Both the position numbers and the translations under genes were made by a program. Source: Priapulus caudatus (Eukaryota > Priapulida > Priapulimorpha > Priapulimorphida > Priapulidae). Taken from it: a DNA stretch of 64,000 nt. Where the stretch lies: contig NW_014577736.1 in the NCBI RefSeq assembly GCF_000485595.1, positions 99,857-163,856 on the forward strand. The letters are read 5' to 3'. Positions 48,001 through 53,355 of this stretch are shown piece by piece (position 1 is the first letter of the stretch; each line of letters starts with the position of its first letter). A model generated the notes under the pieces. The model worked only from the letters and a program-made list of their open reading frames with translations, searched no databases and was not told the DNA's origin.

Positions 48001-50077
48001 ATAATCCTTTATCTTGACAACCGTACTGCTCTTGAATTTAGTCATGCTTATGATGCCGTCAGCATTGTGTAGATTCAGGATTTCAGTTCATGGAACAAGT
48101 TTAATGCTGCTGATTTCACAAGAGTGGTGCGCATACTTTCAGGTGCTAGAAACACTGAAGCAAGGTCCTCCTTCGTCTCATCTGAATGACGAGGAGAAGG
48201 AAGCGATCATCCACCAATTCCTCGACGTAAGATACTGCTGTTACGATCATATCTGTTACATCTCAAACTTAGAAATGTAGGGTTTCTCACTCGTGCAACT
48301 TGGTCTGACGTAGACCTTGTCACCAGAACTCGAAAGAAAATTTTATGTAGTAGTCTGACGACTAAAAAAAGCTGTCAGGTTTTAGGTATATTCACAACAG
48401 ATCTTTACATCCTCCACGTTGCATAGTGCAAGTAACTACTTCTTACTATGTCAGTGGTAATGGATTGGGAAGGCACACAAATAATTATGGATGTTCACTA
48501 AAGTCTGGGGTGAGAATGGGTCTGTCTATCTGTCTAGCTTACTATACCGGTGAACTGCAGTAGTATCGTGCTGCTTTTGTCAGATGCCCAAAAAATTCGA
48601 GTTTCGAGTTGTTTTTTAGGAGTAGCGCACACAGATGCCTTACCTAGTACGCTTGTTTCCTCGTGCAGTTTAAGCATCTGATGCTGAAGCTGGATCCAGC
48701 AGAAGATGATGATGAAGACTTTGGACCTCAGCCAAAGCCAGTCGTCCCCGGGGAAGCAGGGGACGGTGCTGTCGTGTCGAACAATGACGCAAACATCTTA
48801 GGTCGGCAAGATTTCTAATCTTATCTACGCATCGGCGGCGAAGACCGAAACTTAATCTTAATTCGCAGGTCGTGTTTAAGCTAGGAAATGTCATCTGGTG
48901 GTAACATTAAAGTTTTTACAATAACTCACTGAATAAGAACAGGTTTATCTCAGGTATTTTGGAATCGGCTCACGTTGTCAATCTGCACTGTTTAAACCAA
49001 TGCAGTCCCCAACCATCACAGACATCCCCCCATCACCACCTTCACACTTACGATATCTACCACTATATCGTATTACAGCTGAGGTGAACCTGGCAGGCCC
49101 TAGCGGCGACCCCGGCAGGGGTGGTGGCGGCGGCAGCGGCGTGGCGGGGATGAGCGGTAGCAGCGGGGCGGACGACGCGGCGCTACGCATGATGCCGACA
49201 GTCGTGCTCGAGCGCACCATCGTCACGCTGGACGAGCACGGAGCGGAGAAGCGCGTCGTGCTCAGGCTAGGTGGCGCCGGCGTAGGCGGCGACGCGCAGC
49301 CGGACAACCTGCTGATGGACGACGACAGCCGCATGACGTCAGAGAGTCCGCGCGATGACGAGTACGAGCGTGTGAGTGTCATCGCGTGATGCTGCTGCCA
49401 GACCTGTGTGTCAGCGGTTCATCCCCGGTTGCTAATTGGAGTCAATTACGTATGTTGTGAGCAGCCCAATACGTAGATAGGCACGGTCAGGTTGAGGGTG
49501 CATACATCAAGCTGTACATACACAGCATGACTGTGCTGAGGTTGTCCAAAGTAAAAATAGCTAGGGAATTAAGGCTTCTAGGAAGATTCATGCGATGTTG
49601 CAAATTAGCTTCAGGTTTGAGGGCGTGTCGGAGCCGACATGCGTTAAAGGTGTGTGGAGGATTCTGCAATGTGAAACAATTCTATGGCAATTGGTTAGCT
49701 GTTATTATTAGGTCAGATAAAACAAGGTTATATATACATTATGGTGATTAACAGATTGTCCGATTATGATGCATTATTGATGGTTGGGTGCAACCGAAGG
49801 TCTATTATGAAATTCCAGCCAATTCCCATTACTACTGTGTATAAGGGTCACTCTAGGGAGAACCCAAAGGCGTCCTTAATAGACTGCTGACTGTTCTCTA
49901 GAGGTGTTTTCTTCGACCTGTTTGCAGGAGGTGCACAAGAAACACAAGAAGCATAAGAAGCACAAGAAGAAGCATAAGCACAAGCACAAACGGCGGAGGA
50001 TAGAGAGTGAGGATGAGACGGGCAGTGGTGTGGAGCCCGACGCAGACAGTGACAGTGATCCTGACTTCAACGGCTGA
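3992..50077 (+). CDS. NIPBL: Nipped-B-like / SCC2 cohesin loading factor, multi-exon gene
   Basis: NIPBL with MAU2 loads the cohesin ring onto chromatin and stimulates its ATPase and loop extrusion in the nucleus. I placed 50 exons by GT/AG sites, unbroken phase (except the 3-to-4 junction) and similarity to human NIPBL: a low-complexity, polyQ and basic N-terminal half, then HEAT repeats from about 8427 to the end. Conserved stretches include FVQDLLSTVNKPEWPAAELL (19th exon), VRKRVIKILRDIC (28th), HPSETFLAQLEED (33rd) and EIDKKYAGFIH (41st). Single-copy exons total about 6.83 kb, or about 2275 codons, against 2804 residues in human. The first exon starts in phase 2 with E-M-K-D aligning to human E-L-K-D, so the true start codon lies upstream and was not found. 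The C-terminus is short and ends in an H/K-rich tail. Exons 27-30 occur twice (see the duplication entries). The block entries give exon coordinates. Confidence 0.96.
5015..5334. repeat. 32-bp minisatellite carrying the exon 3 splice donor, 10 copies
   Basis: The motif TTAGATGCAGGTA recurs at exact 32-base spacing ten times (AGATGCAGGT first at 5021, last at 5309). The first unit contains the last 13 bases of exon 3 and its donor (GATGCAG|gtagg); the others replicate this donor in the intron with small variants (gtagg, gtagc, gtaac). Reading past the first donor reaches TAG in the second unit. Confidence 0.95.
5560..5720. repeat. Pyrimidine-rich degenerate minisatellite
   Basis: Imperfect repeats of CATGACCTATCTACCTCTCT lie just upstream of the exon 4 acceptor. 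They may extend its pyrimidine tract. Confidence 0.75.
5773..6435 (+). CDS. NIPBL: NIPBL exon 4 (large disordered exon)
   Basis: A 663-base open exon behind a strong pyrimidine tract and CAG acceptor, ending GAG|gtaggc. Content: Ser/Pro/Thr-rich, a short Gln run (QQPQQQQQQQ), then basic SRKKKSELEVLAEWYIKDT, which resembles the region around human EVELDALAEIERIE. The exon reads in phase 0, whereas exon 3 ends in phase 1. Either an acceptor at about 5833 is used (phase 1, weak tract) or a small exon between 5029 and 5772 is missing from this model. Confidence 0.8.
6844..8227 (+). CDS. NIPBL: NIPBL exons 5-8 (charged linker)
   Basis: Exons 6844-6891, 7083-7251, 7706-7885 and 8159-8227, phases 0, 0-1, 1-1 and 1-1, all continuous. 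Text is highly charged: AYQDDDDDDEWGPIG, KKKKGDKNKRKYVDDD, ENPNFFMSLSERVKKRKRQ and AWKKKKKKKDRRRREE. It corresponds to the Lys/Asp-rich segment before the HEAT domain in animal NIPBL (human ...SLSEVARKMKKKEKQKKRKA). Probable nuclear localisation signals lie in the basic runs (inference). Confidence 0.88.
8427..9387 (+). CDS. NIPBL: NIPBL exons 9-11 (start of HEAT domain)
   Basis: Exons 8427-8519, 8843-8952 and 9301-9387. The peptides ELMETGTFRKFSGAVETVLE, HDLVHEAAKLKTMGVLDQ and ADKLVKLLGVLERNIRDAS align with human EMMDSSTFKRFTASIENIL, ESAKIKAMGIMDKL and KTVKVLNILEKNIQDGS. Phases are continuous (1-1, 1-0, 0-0). Confidence 0.93.
9053..9247. repeat. Tandem duplication of about 98 bp
   Basis: The segment ATATGAAGAGAGTTTTTCTC to GTCGAGTAAAAGAC is followed by a diverged second copy (ATATAGAGAGATTTTTCTC to ATCGAGTAAAAAGA) in intron 10. 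Confidence 0.75.
9611..10716. mobile_element. Non-autonomous hAT-like element (CAGGGATGAGAAT ends)
   Basis: The ends are CAGGGATGAGAAT and ATTCCCATCCCTG, imperfect terminal inverted repeats of the hAT style (CAGGG...). AATTAA occurs on both sides, consistent with an imperfect short target duplication. About 1.1 kb with no transposase frame. A related fragment lies at 43483-43700. It sits in intron 11 of NIPBL. Confidence 0.7.
10969..12717 (+). CDS. NIPBL: NIPBL exons 12-16 (HEAT domain)
   Basis: Exons 10969-11088, 11394-11505, 11951-12105, 12309-12389 and 12617-12717. Recognisable text: LYIMTSHKMPKQ, VYIEDVIEGSIAFAKFHLQN, RPIITLYNKCVDLV, TTTFFVENISELQLNALRLI and FAKYEKHRQLILEDLLASLA, in the order of human NIPBL. 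The acceptor of 11951 lies in the second copy of a tandem duplication; the first copy has an AG at 11874-11875 that would lead to a stop. Confidence 0.95.
11812..11960. repeat. 74-75 bp tandem duplication containing the exon 14 acceptor
   Basis: GTATAACTC..GTAAGAC.AGCTAG to GTTAACCCCGG.AGAGGC.CT occurs twice (starts 11814 and 11888). The second copy carries the used acceptor CGGCAG|AGGCACTC; the first has CGGTAG at 11871-11875. Confidence 0.88.
12881..13874. mobile_element. Dispersed repeat of about 1 kb, copy 1
   Basis: It starts TTAGCTCATCTGACATAGTC, which contains the perfect hairpin CATCTGAC-ATA-GTCAGATG, followed by a (TGCG/TCCG) run. Shared landmarks with copy 2 (17511-18622): AGGTATAGGGAGGAAATGCA, GTGTATAGCATCA, GACCCTCAAGAGGAG, TGGATGTATGAGGCTACAAT and CGTACGCGCCATCTCGTGGC. 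There is no transposase frame. Class unknown; the terminal hairpin would suit a Helitron-like or foldback element. Confidence 0.7.
14197..14624. mobile_element. hAT MITE with CAGGGGTGTCAAAC termini
   Basis: The left end is CAGGGGTGTCAAACTCATTT and the right end GTTTGACACCCCTA, with a CpG-rich GCGGGCCGGATCCGGCCCGC segment near the right end. It is flanked by TATAGAGC and CTATAGAC, a plausible diverged 8-bp duplication. This terminus type is common among animal hAT non-autonomous elements. 428 bases, no coding capacity. Confidence 0.82.
14672..15835. repeat. GA-rich microsatellite containing a 644-N assembly gap
   Basis: (GA)n with GAAAGACAAAGACAAAG variants lies on both sides of an N run at 14764-15407. 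The long Ser/Leu or Arg/Glu frames across it, which include the Ns, are artefacts. It lies in intron 16 of NIPBL. Confidence 0.95.
15949..16260. repeat. 33-bp minisatellite, about 10 copies
   Basis: GTGTATTAACTGTGTGCACA recurs at 33-base spacing from 15951 to 16248. Because 33 is a multiple of three, it produces long repetitive frames on both strands. It ends about 18 bases before the exon 17 acceptor. Confidence 0.93.
16279..17417 (+). CDS. NIPBL: NIPBL exons 17-20
   Basis: Exons 16279-16429, 16625-16707, 16851-16983 and 17274-17417. They encode IQMMTALVLQLIQCVIKLP, MRTAHNFLAVFLKK, FVQDLLSTVNKPEWPAAELL and FSNKSVDMSLRVASLDYLG, close to human. Exon 16 joins exon 17 (RNYR|LNAEEQ) without loss against human RNFRLNSSD, so the 644-N gap in the 3.6 kb intron between them hides no expected coding sequence. 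The 16279 acceptor is a weaker tttctag, 18 bases after a 33-bp minisatellite. Confidence 0.95.
17511..18622. mobile_element. Dispersed repeat of about 1 kb, copy 2
   Basis: The same element as 12881-13874, same strand, starting TTAGCTCATCTGACATAGTC. By eye it is about 110 bases longer, mostly through many scattered one- to three-base insertions. It occupies intron 20 of NIPBL. Confidence 0.7.
18998..19534 (+). CDS. NIPBL: NIPBL exons 21-22
   Basis: Exons 18998-19099 (acidic then Lys-rich, VLEASSSEDERQ to KKEKKKP, little conserved) and 19445-19534 (ILQQALLDYLELNSQNDPTL, aligning with human LQKALLDYLDENTETDPSL). Both are phase 0 at both ends. Confidence 0.92.
19200..19385. repeat. Degenerate GTGAAGGTGTGA-type minisatellite
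   Basis: Imperfect repeats of AAGGTGTGACGATGTTAAGG and TAGGTTGTTTTGAAGG lie in intron 21. Confidence 0.6.
20395..20935. repeat. CT-rich microsatellite in foldback loop
   Basis: (CT)n with frequent TTC and CGT interruptions. Frames through it are low complexity. Confidence 0.92.
20939..21018. repeat. (GTGC)n microsatellite
   Basis: About 20 units of GTGC/TGCG directly follow the CT run. Confidence 0.95.
22400..22925. other. Segment interrupting the right foldback arm (CTTGAAAAGT repeats)
   Basis: The left arm has no counterpart of this stretch. It begins with repeated CCTTGAAAAGT / CTTGAATTT and ends TGTCCTTGAAAACGTCCTTG. It is probably a later insertion; clear terminal repeats were not established. 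Confidence 0.5.
23184..23390 (+). CDS. NIPBL: NIPBL exon 23 (diverged)
   Basis: A 207-base phase 0-0 exon with a good acceptor (tttcttgcccag) and donor (GAG|gtacgc). It starts FSRRAFLLAAVVRDRPS, aligning by position with human FSRKFYIAQWFRD, then runs through a Ser/Glu/Arg-rich linker to RDELDTE. The Trp-Phe of the usual IAQWFRD is Val-Val here. The exon directly follows a 3.3 kb foldback element and precedes a GC-rich minisatellite, so this is the least conserved HEAT exon in the gene. Confidence 0.8.
23440..24230. repeat. GC-rich minisatellite of about 38 bp, highly indel-prone
   Basis: About 20 imperfect units of GCTGACCTGTGCTGCCGGGA and AGCTGTACCAGCGGCAGG start about 50 bases after the exon 23 donor. 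Units vary mostly by single-base indels, which shift frames constantly, so the many frames here are not genes. Confidence 0.9.
24478..25278 (+). CDS. NIPBL: NIPBL exons 24-26
   Basis: Exons 24478-24578, 24800-24902 and 25180-25278 encode EEARKKNILEKAEAQKKLLL, LDYDSACFTTRWLGSKRPFS and VAVRTKAMKCLTAVVEADPS. Human has DYDDACLIVRYLASMRPF and AVRTKAMKCLSEVVAVDPS. Phases 0-2, 2-0 and 0-0 are continuous. Confidence 0.95.
25548..25945. repeat. 44-bp minisatellite, about 9 copies
   Basis: TGTTCATGGTATTACGGGTG recurs at about 44-base spacing just before exon 27. The second copy of the duplicated block begins inside this array (30670), so the assembly breakpoint lies in a repeat. Confidence 0.93.
25961..29524 (+). 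CDS. NIPBL: NIPBL exons 27-30, first copy (cohesin-HEAT core)
   Basis: Exons 25961-26107, 26709-26843, 27580-27678 and 29471-29524 (147, 135, 99 and 54 bases), all phase 0-0, 145 codons. Text: RGVHGRFLDQSTSVREAAIE, DTGVSVRKRVIKILRDICLE, KLVNEVFQTMWFTPIRDAQ and ACKDTGYEWFEQLLEN, matching the most conserved HEAT stretch of NIPBL/Scc2 (Pfam Cohesin_HEAT region). The same four exons recur at 30784-34115. Confidence 0.95.
26852..27312. repeat. 72-77 bp minisatellite after exon 28, six units (copy A)
   Basis: Units start GCCGGCGTGGGTTAGCGGCC at 26852, 26924, 26999, 27076, 27153 and 27230. The first lies 8 bases downstream of the exon 28 donor. Confidence 0.93.
29787..30439 (+). pseudogene. LINE reverse transcriptase C-terminal fragment (copy A)
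   Basis: MKLNPAKCKVMQVYFGRN is followed, after a frameshift near 29900, by DLKWAIHVQDLVARASG, then YCGYVRPILEYAAPVWHPGL and LSRLIESVQVRAVKIIIGYN. This pattern is typical of the 3' end of the reverse transcriptase of CR1/L2/Jockey-like non-LTR elements (NPxKC; RPILEYAxPVWxP; IExVQxRAxKxI). It is 5'-truncated with a broken frame, so it is dead. It lies in the intron after exon 30. Confidence 0.85.
30660..30669. other. 10-N assembly gap
   Basis: A run of exactly ten Ns sits between two near-identical blocks, typical of an arbitrary scaffold join rather than a measured gap. Confidence 0.98.
30784..34115 (+). CDS. NIPBL: NIPBL exons 27-30, second copy (probable assembly duplicate)
   Basis: Exons 30784-30930, 31533-31667, 32170-32268 and 34062-34115. 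I see no coding difference from the first copy. Reading both copies would place a repeated 145-residue block between EQLLEN and LFKKEKDA, whereas human runs EQLLQNLLKSEED without repetition. The copies are joined at a 10-N gap and differ mainly by minisatellite length, so one copy is likely an uncollapsed haplotype. A real tandem exon duplication is less likely but would keep frame. Confidence 0.85.
31676..31899. repeat. 72-77 bp minisatellite after exon 28, three units (copy B)
   Basis: The same repeat as in copy A with units at 31676, 31748 and 31820. The copy-number difference is the main distinction between the two blocks. Confidence 0.93.
34378..35030 (+). pseudogene. LINE reverse transcriptase C-terminal fragment (copy B)
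   Basis: The same fragment as in copy A. Here the element's 3' part can be followed past a MITE insertion to its tail at 35710-36041. Confidence 0.85.
35166..35709. mobile_element. MITE with GCGTTCACACG ends, inside the LINE 3' region
   Basis: The left end is GCGTTCACACGGTCATGGTT and the right end CGTCCGTGTGAACGC; the interior holds repeated TTGGCTCGGGCCAAA motifs in both orientations. The LINE text resumes after it. Target duplication not clear. Copy A of the block stops inside this element. Confidence 0.72.
35710..36041 (+). mobile_element. LINE 3' end with (ATCT)n tail
   Basis: The sequence ends TTTGCAATAAACCTATT followed by about 11 ATCT units (35993-36041). Many CR1/L2-like LINEs end in a short tandem tail. 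I infer it is the 3'UTR of the fragment at 34378. Confidence 0.7.
36354..40070 (+). CDS. NIPBL: NIPBL exons 31-35
   Basis: Exons 36354-36462, 38544-38680, 39148-39288, 39644-39737 and 39919-40070. Text: QIVDCLVENVLNLEAG, ARLVSCLQTLYLFSKIRPEL, NVARTLELVVPLMDHPSETF, SCVSCLASVVNNVTKNFKLV and NRPTLMRSLFTVGLFCQHFD, collinear with human. Phases 0-1, 1-0, 0-0, 0-1 and 1-0. Partial tandem copies of the exon 32 donor and the exon 33 acceptor side lie in the intron between them. Confidence 0.95.
36544..38135. mobile_element. hAT-like non-autonomous element with perfect 8-bp target duplication
   Basis: CCACTAAT occurs directly at 36536-36543 and 38136-38143. The ends are TAGTGATGTCCCGATGATCG and CGATTCCCATCACTA, with multiple ATCGATTATAATCGATT motifs near both ends. 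It contains a 30-bp tandem repeat (ACGACTAATGTTAATGCTAC, 7 copies, 36741-36943). No transposase frame is seen. It occupies most of the intron between exons 31 and 32. Confidence 0.88.
38647..38806. repeat. 80-bp tandem duplication covering the exon 32 end and donor
   Basis: ACACCTTACCCCTTACCTCA to GATGTGTAGATAGATGGTG appears twice (38647 and 38727). The first copy includes the last 34 coding bases and donor ACT|gtgagt; the second repeats both in the intron. Confidence 0.92.
40262..40995. repeat. GTGCGTGAGCGC minisatellite
   Basis: Over 700 bases of TGTGCGTGAGCGCGTGTGTG with GACGTG variants. Frames on both strands (His/Thr/Arg or Val/Cys/Arg rich) are repeat artefacts. Confidence 0.95.
41751..44019 (+). 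CDS. NIPBL: NIPBL exons 36-40
   Basis: Exons 41751-41841, 42011-42114, 42446-42533, 43200-43254 and 43884-44019. Text: MMYYMNYDDEEVKHKTLTGL, YDFMLGTQIRELYHQHLL, LLQVLKNLLLYLTEEEIRMA, SQTEDLKEMGDITSG and YLKQLLEAYYHPHNSVRMAV. Human has KQEDLKEMGDVSSG and YLKQVLEAFFHTQSSVRHFA. Phases are continuous (0-1, 1-0, 0-1, 1-2, 2-0). Confidence 0.95.
42573..42866. mobile_element. MITE with CAGAGATGCCAAC ends
   Basis: The termini are CAGAGATGCCAACCACTACG and TGTTGGCATCTCT. The 7-bp direct repeat GTGATAG lies at 42566-42572 and 42867-42873. 294 bases in the intron after exon 38. hAT-like by end and duplication size. Confidence 0.78.
43483..43700. mobile_element. Fragment related to the 9611-10716 element
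   Basis: AGGGATGAGAAT, GTCGATTTTATGAAACGTCT and AGTAACATTTTC follow the same order as the left part of the element at 9611. The right end is not recognisable. Confidence 0.65.
44017..44126. repeat. 62-bp tandem duplication of the exon 40 donor
   Basis: CAG|GTGCGTAGACTCATCACAGG is repeated at 44079 as CAGGTGCGTAGACTCGTCAC, followed in both by GTGTGCTTA.TGACAC. A weaker third echo (GTGCGTATAATTAGCGGTGT) appears near 44393. Confidence 0.85.
44127..44225. mobile_element. Fragment with GAGGTGTAACGATACG end
   Basis: AGAGGTGTAACGATACGTCA followed by repeated CGATACGTATCG/CGATACATA motifs is the usual left end of a widespread animal hAT-like repeat. The right end was not found. Confidence 0.45.
44514..46162 (+). 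CDS. NIPBL: NIPBL exons 41-45 (Nipped-B C-terminal HEAT)
   Basis: Exons 44514-44621, 44838-45053, 45205-45351, 45739-45820 and 46048-46162. Text: CVPYLVCMSTDSEPSIRIKA, EIDKKYAGFIHMKAVAGVKE, RSSRAHRRAFIMSLLKQFDE, LYLADNLSHFPYQNQDEALF and LLLVIKEYLKATYGFSDG. This is the Pfam Nipped-B_C (sister-chromatid cohesion C-terminus) region. Phases 0-0, 0-0, 0-0, 0-1 and 1-2. Confidence 0.95.
45422..45570. repeat. 74-bp tandem duplication
   Basis: GTGTGAACATTTTCTGTGAA to CATAGTAAGC.GG..TCATAG appears twice in the intron after exon 43. Confidence 0.8.
45572..45660 (+). repeat. Possible tRNA-derived SINE head (A- and B-box-like)
   Basis: TAGCCTGGTGG at 45576-45586 fits an A box (TRGCNNRGTGG) and GTCTCGATGCC at 45635-45645 resembles a B box (GGTTCGANNCC) at tRNA-like spacing. 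The sequence between includes TCATTAGAGCAGCG, like a tRNA D-to-anticodon region. No clean cloverleaf or CCA end, so a SINE head is likelier than a functional tRNA. Confidence 0.35.
46225..47472. mobile_element. TTAA-flanked MITE, 151-bp terminal inverted repeats
   Basis: TTAA occurs directly at 46221-46224 and 47473-47476. The termini AGGCATAATAGGTCCATTGA (left) and its inverse (right) continue as near-perfect inverted arms over 46225-46375 and 47322-47472. The total is 1248 bases without a transposase. The TTAA target resembles piggyBac-type insertion, though the terminal bases are not the usual piggyBac CCC. It lies in the intron after exon 45. Confidence 0.88.
47903..50077 (+). CDS. NIPBL: NIPBL exons 46-50 (C-terminus)
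   Basis: Exons 47903-47993, 48143-48226, 48669-48801, 49079-49371 and 49928-50077 (stop TGA 50075-50077). The first two follow human closely (HKYSPTENVKVFERVLNRKQ, NDEEKEAIIHQFLDFKHLML). Exon 48 is acidic and ends at a weak donor (gtcggc). Exon 49 is Gly- and Asp-rich and GC-rich. The last exon is EV then HKKHKKHKKKHKHKHKRRR and an acidic end (DADSDSDPDFNG). Exon 49 also runs on to an in-frame stop at 49387-49389, so a shorter unspliced end is possible. The human C-terminal MDVIAICCPKYKDRP-type extension is absent. Confidence 0.88.
49797..49836. mobile_element. Solo right end related to the 36544-38135 element
   Basis: TATGAAATTCCAGCCAATTC then CCATTACTA is nearly the same as the right terminus at 38106-38135. 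No left partner is clear. Confidence 0.55.
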
Positions 50078-53000
50078 TGGTCACCTGCAGGCACTTGCTC
50101 CGTCACTCACCCCTGTGTGCTACACAGCCATTCACATCGTTTTACAATCAGTAGGAAGGAAGAAATTTTAGCTAGGGAAGAACATCCACTTTGTCCCCCC
50201 ATTCACTGACTAACCTACACATGATTTTGGGCGGGGGGTGGGTGGCGTCGAGTCCCCCCCAATATTCGTTGTAAATATGCATTAATCGTTTTATGATGTC
50301 ATCCGCAAGTTTAAATCTGTATAGAGTGACTGTAAGTATTTCTATCGGAGAGATTCACACACAAGCATAGGGGCCGTCGTGCGAGGCAACCCTAACCGCC
50401 CTTACGGACCAGTACGTATGAAACAATAGGCCTGAATTTCATCGCGTTGTTAATAGTGTGTCCATTCGCTAATGTATTTTTGATGGTTGTTGCTGCGTAC
50501 CTGGACCACTGCTGAGCAGAGTGGTATTTAGAATATATATACTGTATTATTGGCAGTTTGATGTTGTGCGTTCATAGTCGATCAGGTCACTTGTACTCGT
50601 AGCGTCTGGTGGAAACACGCTAACGAGGCGAGAGGCAGTCCTGCAAGCTAAGCGAAACAAAGCTTTGTAAATAACATTTGCCACGGAAATGGTAGCCAGT
50701 CCCCATCCCCCCGTCACCCTGGTTCTCGAACCATCATTCATTATATTTCTTTTCTACCTTGCACCGCGTGCATCAAGGCTGCAGCCGACTCGAGTCAGCT
50801 GGCAAAGCTGTCGAGTTGGCTTGACAGTTTGTAGGTAGTAAGTTTAGCAGTTTATCCTTTGATCACCAGACCGTGGTGGTAGTATGGGACAAATCTGTGC
50901 AACAGTGATGAGGAGTGGGGGGTGCTCGCTCTGCTTCGCTGTAGTAAATATTTGCTTATAATATATTAATATATATATATATATAATCCATTAATAGCGA
51001 GTCAGCAGAACTCTGGAGCAGAAAGTGGCCCCTTCTGCACCGCTCCTGTACAAAGCTACTGCAGGGAACCTGTGTGGCTATGTGTGTGTGTGCGTGTACG
51101 CGCGCGCGTATGTAAATATCGTCTCATAGTTCATTGTGTATTATATTATTGATTCGTGAATATTGTTATGGTTCAGTCGATCCGTAAAAAAGATTGCATT
51201 GTTGCTATGTAAATGAGTGGATGGATGTTACTAAGGTAAACTGAGAGACTTAAAATGCATCACACATATTTATGGGTTTATCTCGATGTGCAATGTGTTT
51301 GTCGTGCAAGCTACCCCAAGCCGAGGTCCATCCCTTTCTCCTCTTCTTCTCGTGGTCGAAATTTCATCCTTAATATGTCATCTGCACCAGCAAATGCTGG
51401 TGTGTTTAGGCATGCCTACCGCGTTTGTGAAAACCAATGCTCGGCAACGACACATTGGGTTTTGCTAAAGGTAGAAATGGCCAGATGGAGGAGAACACAA
51501 CATGGGGAGACCTGCACGGGGCATGTCCTATTGTTGTGGTCTGTTTAACGAGGCGTTCATTTTGAATTTCATCATGTATGTATCGTTATTCCATTATTTA
51601 AAGTCTGTAAATTACGTTTTCCATTGCTGTTGTGTGTGCGTGCGTGCGTGTGTGCGTGTGTCAAGCCACTAGTCGATTCCTGTAACATCTAGCAGTTTTA
51701 TAATAGCGTCAACAAAATTTAAAAGTAGATGGAGTTAGTACGTATGTGTAGTTCAGATCTTATTTTTCAGCAAACGTTTTGTAAGAAAATTATATGGTAT
51801 CAGCAGTTCTTATATTAAAAGTTATTTAAATATTAATTGAAGCTTTGGACTTTGGTATGTCATGTGGAAATATGCGGACAGAAACGAGACAAGACCAACA
51901 TTACAGGTTCTACAAATAGCTGACTATGTTTATAATATAGTAAGAAAAGCAATAGCTGCCTTATTGCCTTGTACAATGAGTCAGACAGTTCCCTAATGGT
52001 GGTGACATACGCACTAGCTTTTTGCACATGTTACAATATACACGAACATGCAATTAATTTACATATAGATGGTTGATAAAGCATGTGTGATAAACAATGT
52101 CCGATACAGGTGTGCCCATGGCTTCCTCCTCACAGTAATCAATCAATCAATCAACGGACGATGAAGCATAATTATTAAGACAAGTTTCATAGTACATGAT
52201 TTAAACTGACTACACTTTGTCCTGCAATGGGATTTACACCACTCTTAACATAGGACAGTAAACGATAGAATAGACTTAAACAATTGCATGCATTTGCATA
52301 TGAATAGCAGAAATGACTCGCCTACACATATTCTTGACGGAACCACTTACTTTACACAAGGATATTAGCAAAATATATATAGCTGTCATTAATTAAACAT
52401 TAAATGTTATTCTGGCAAACATTAGTATTGCTATCTAATTCATACATTTACATATTTTCTTCAGCACTAATCATGCAATAGAGTATAAATCTTATTCATT
52501 CAACTGCCATAGTATTATTGCTCCTTGAGTTGCTGCATAAACTATATAGGCACAGGTATTTTGGCATCTACTATTGGCATTCTGTCTTGCAACACATTCT
52601 TCAAGTGTTTCAGACTTAATAAATATAGCTGTCACATCTACGATTTATCCTTTATAGAGATTTTATAGTCAACCATGACCACCCTCAGCATTTGATAGTA
52701 TAAGATGCAAAACTACTGAAATCCAAGTTAGTTTTGAATGCTCACATATAACAGTTGTATGTATAGCACAGTGAGATTGCTCCTGTTCGAACAATCAAAA
52801 ATATCCTACCTAAGCTTTAGGAAACCTATTACAATTCGATAAATAGTTGATAAACAATAAATACTGCTACGAGGAATGTAATACAGTCTGCACAGTTTTG
52901 CATATGGAGATGTATCGACTCAAACAAATGCAGAGAGGTAGGCTAAAAGTACGAGAAAAGAAATACATTCAAAACGTGTGGAGATTTTTTCATCAGACAT

Positions 53001-53355
53001 AATTACCACTTATATGCTGCTGATTACGCTTCAGAGCTGCCACAAATACACAAAGAAATGATCAATAAAAGACATCTCTTGCTGAATGCAATACATTATC
53101 GGGGCCTCACTTCTGATATTCCTATCATTGAGATGCTGACGAGGACTTGCACAACAACTGACTACACATTAACTGCACATCCACTTCAGTATACGTCGAC
53201 AAGCTGTTGTTCCTGCTCTAATACTAATCCTGATCCATGTGCACTGTGGCACTTTCAACATTTTTTTCACAGAAAACTCACTGGAAGCAGATTAAGACCT
53301 CACTTGGCCACGTCAGCACTGTGCTGCAGTTAAATTCTTGTCCGTAAATCGGTAA
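50078..53355. other. Intergenic / 3'UTR region between convergent NIPBL and WLS
   Basis: There is no supported coding exon. It probably contains both 3'UTRs. A possible ATTAAA poly-A signal for NIPBL lies at 51814-51819, but nothing confirms it. TA and TG/CG short runs occur near 50960-51000, 51080-51110 and 51630-51660. Confidence 0.6.
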
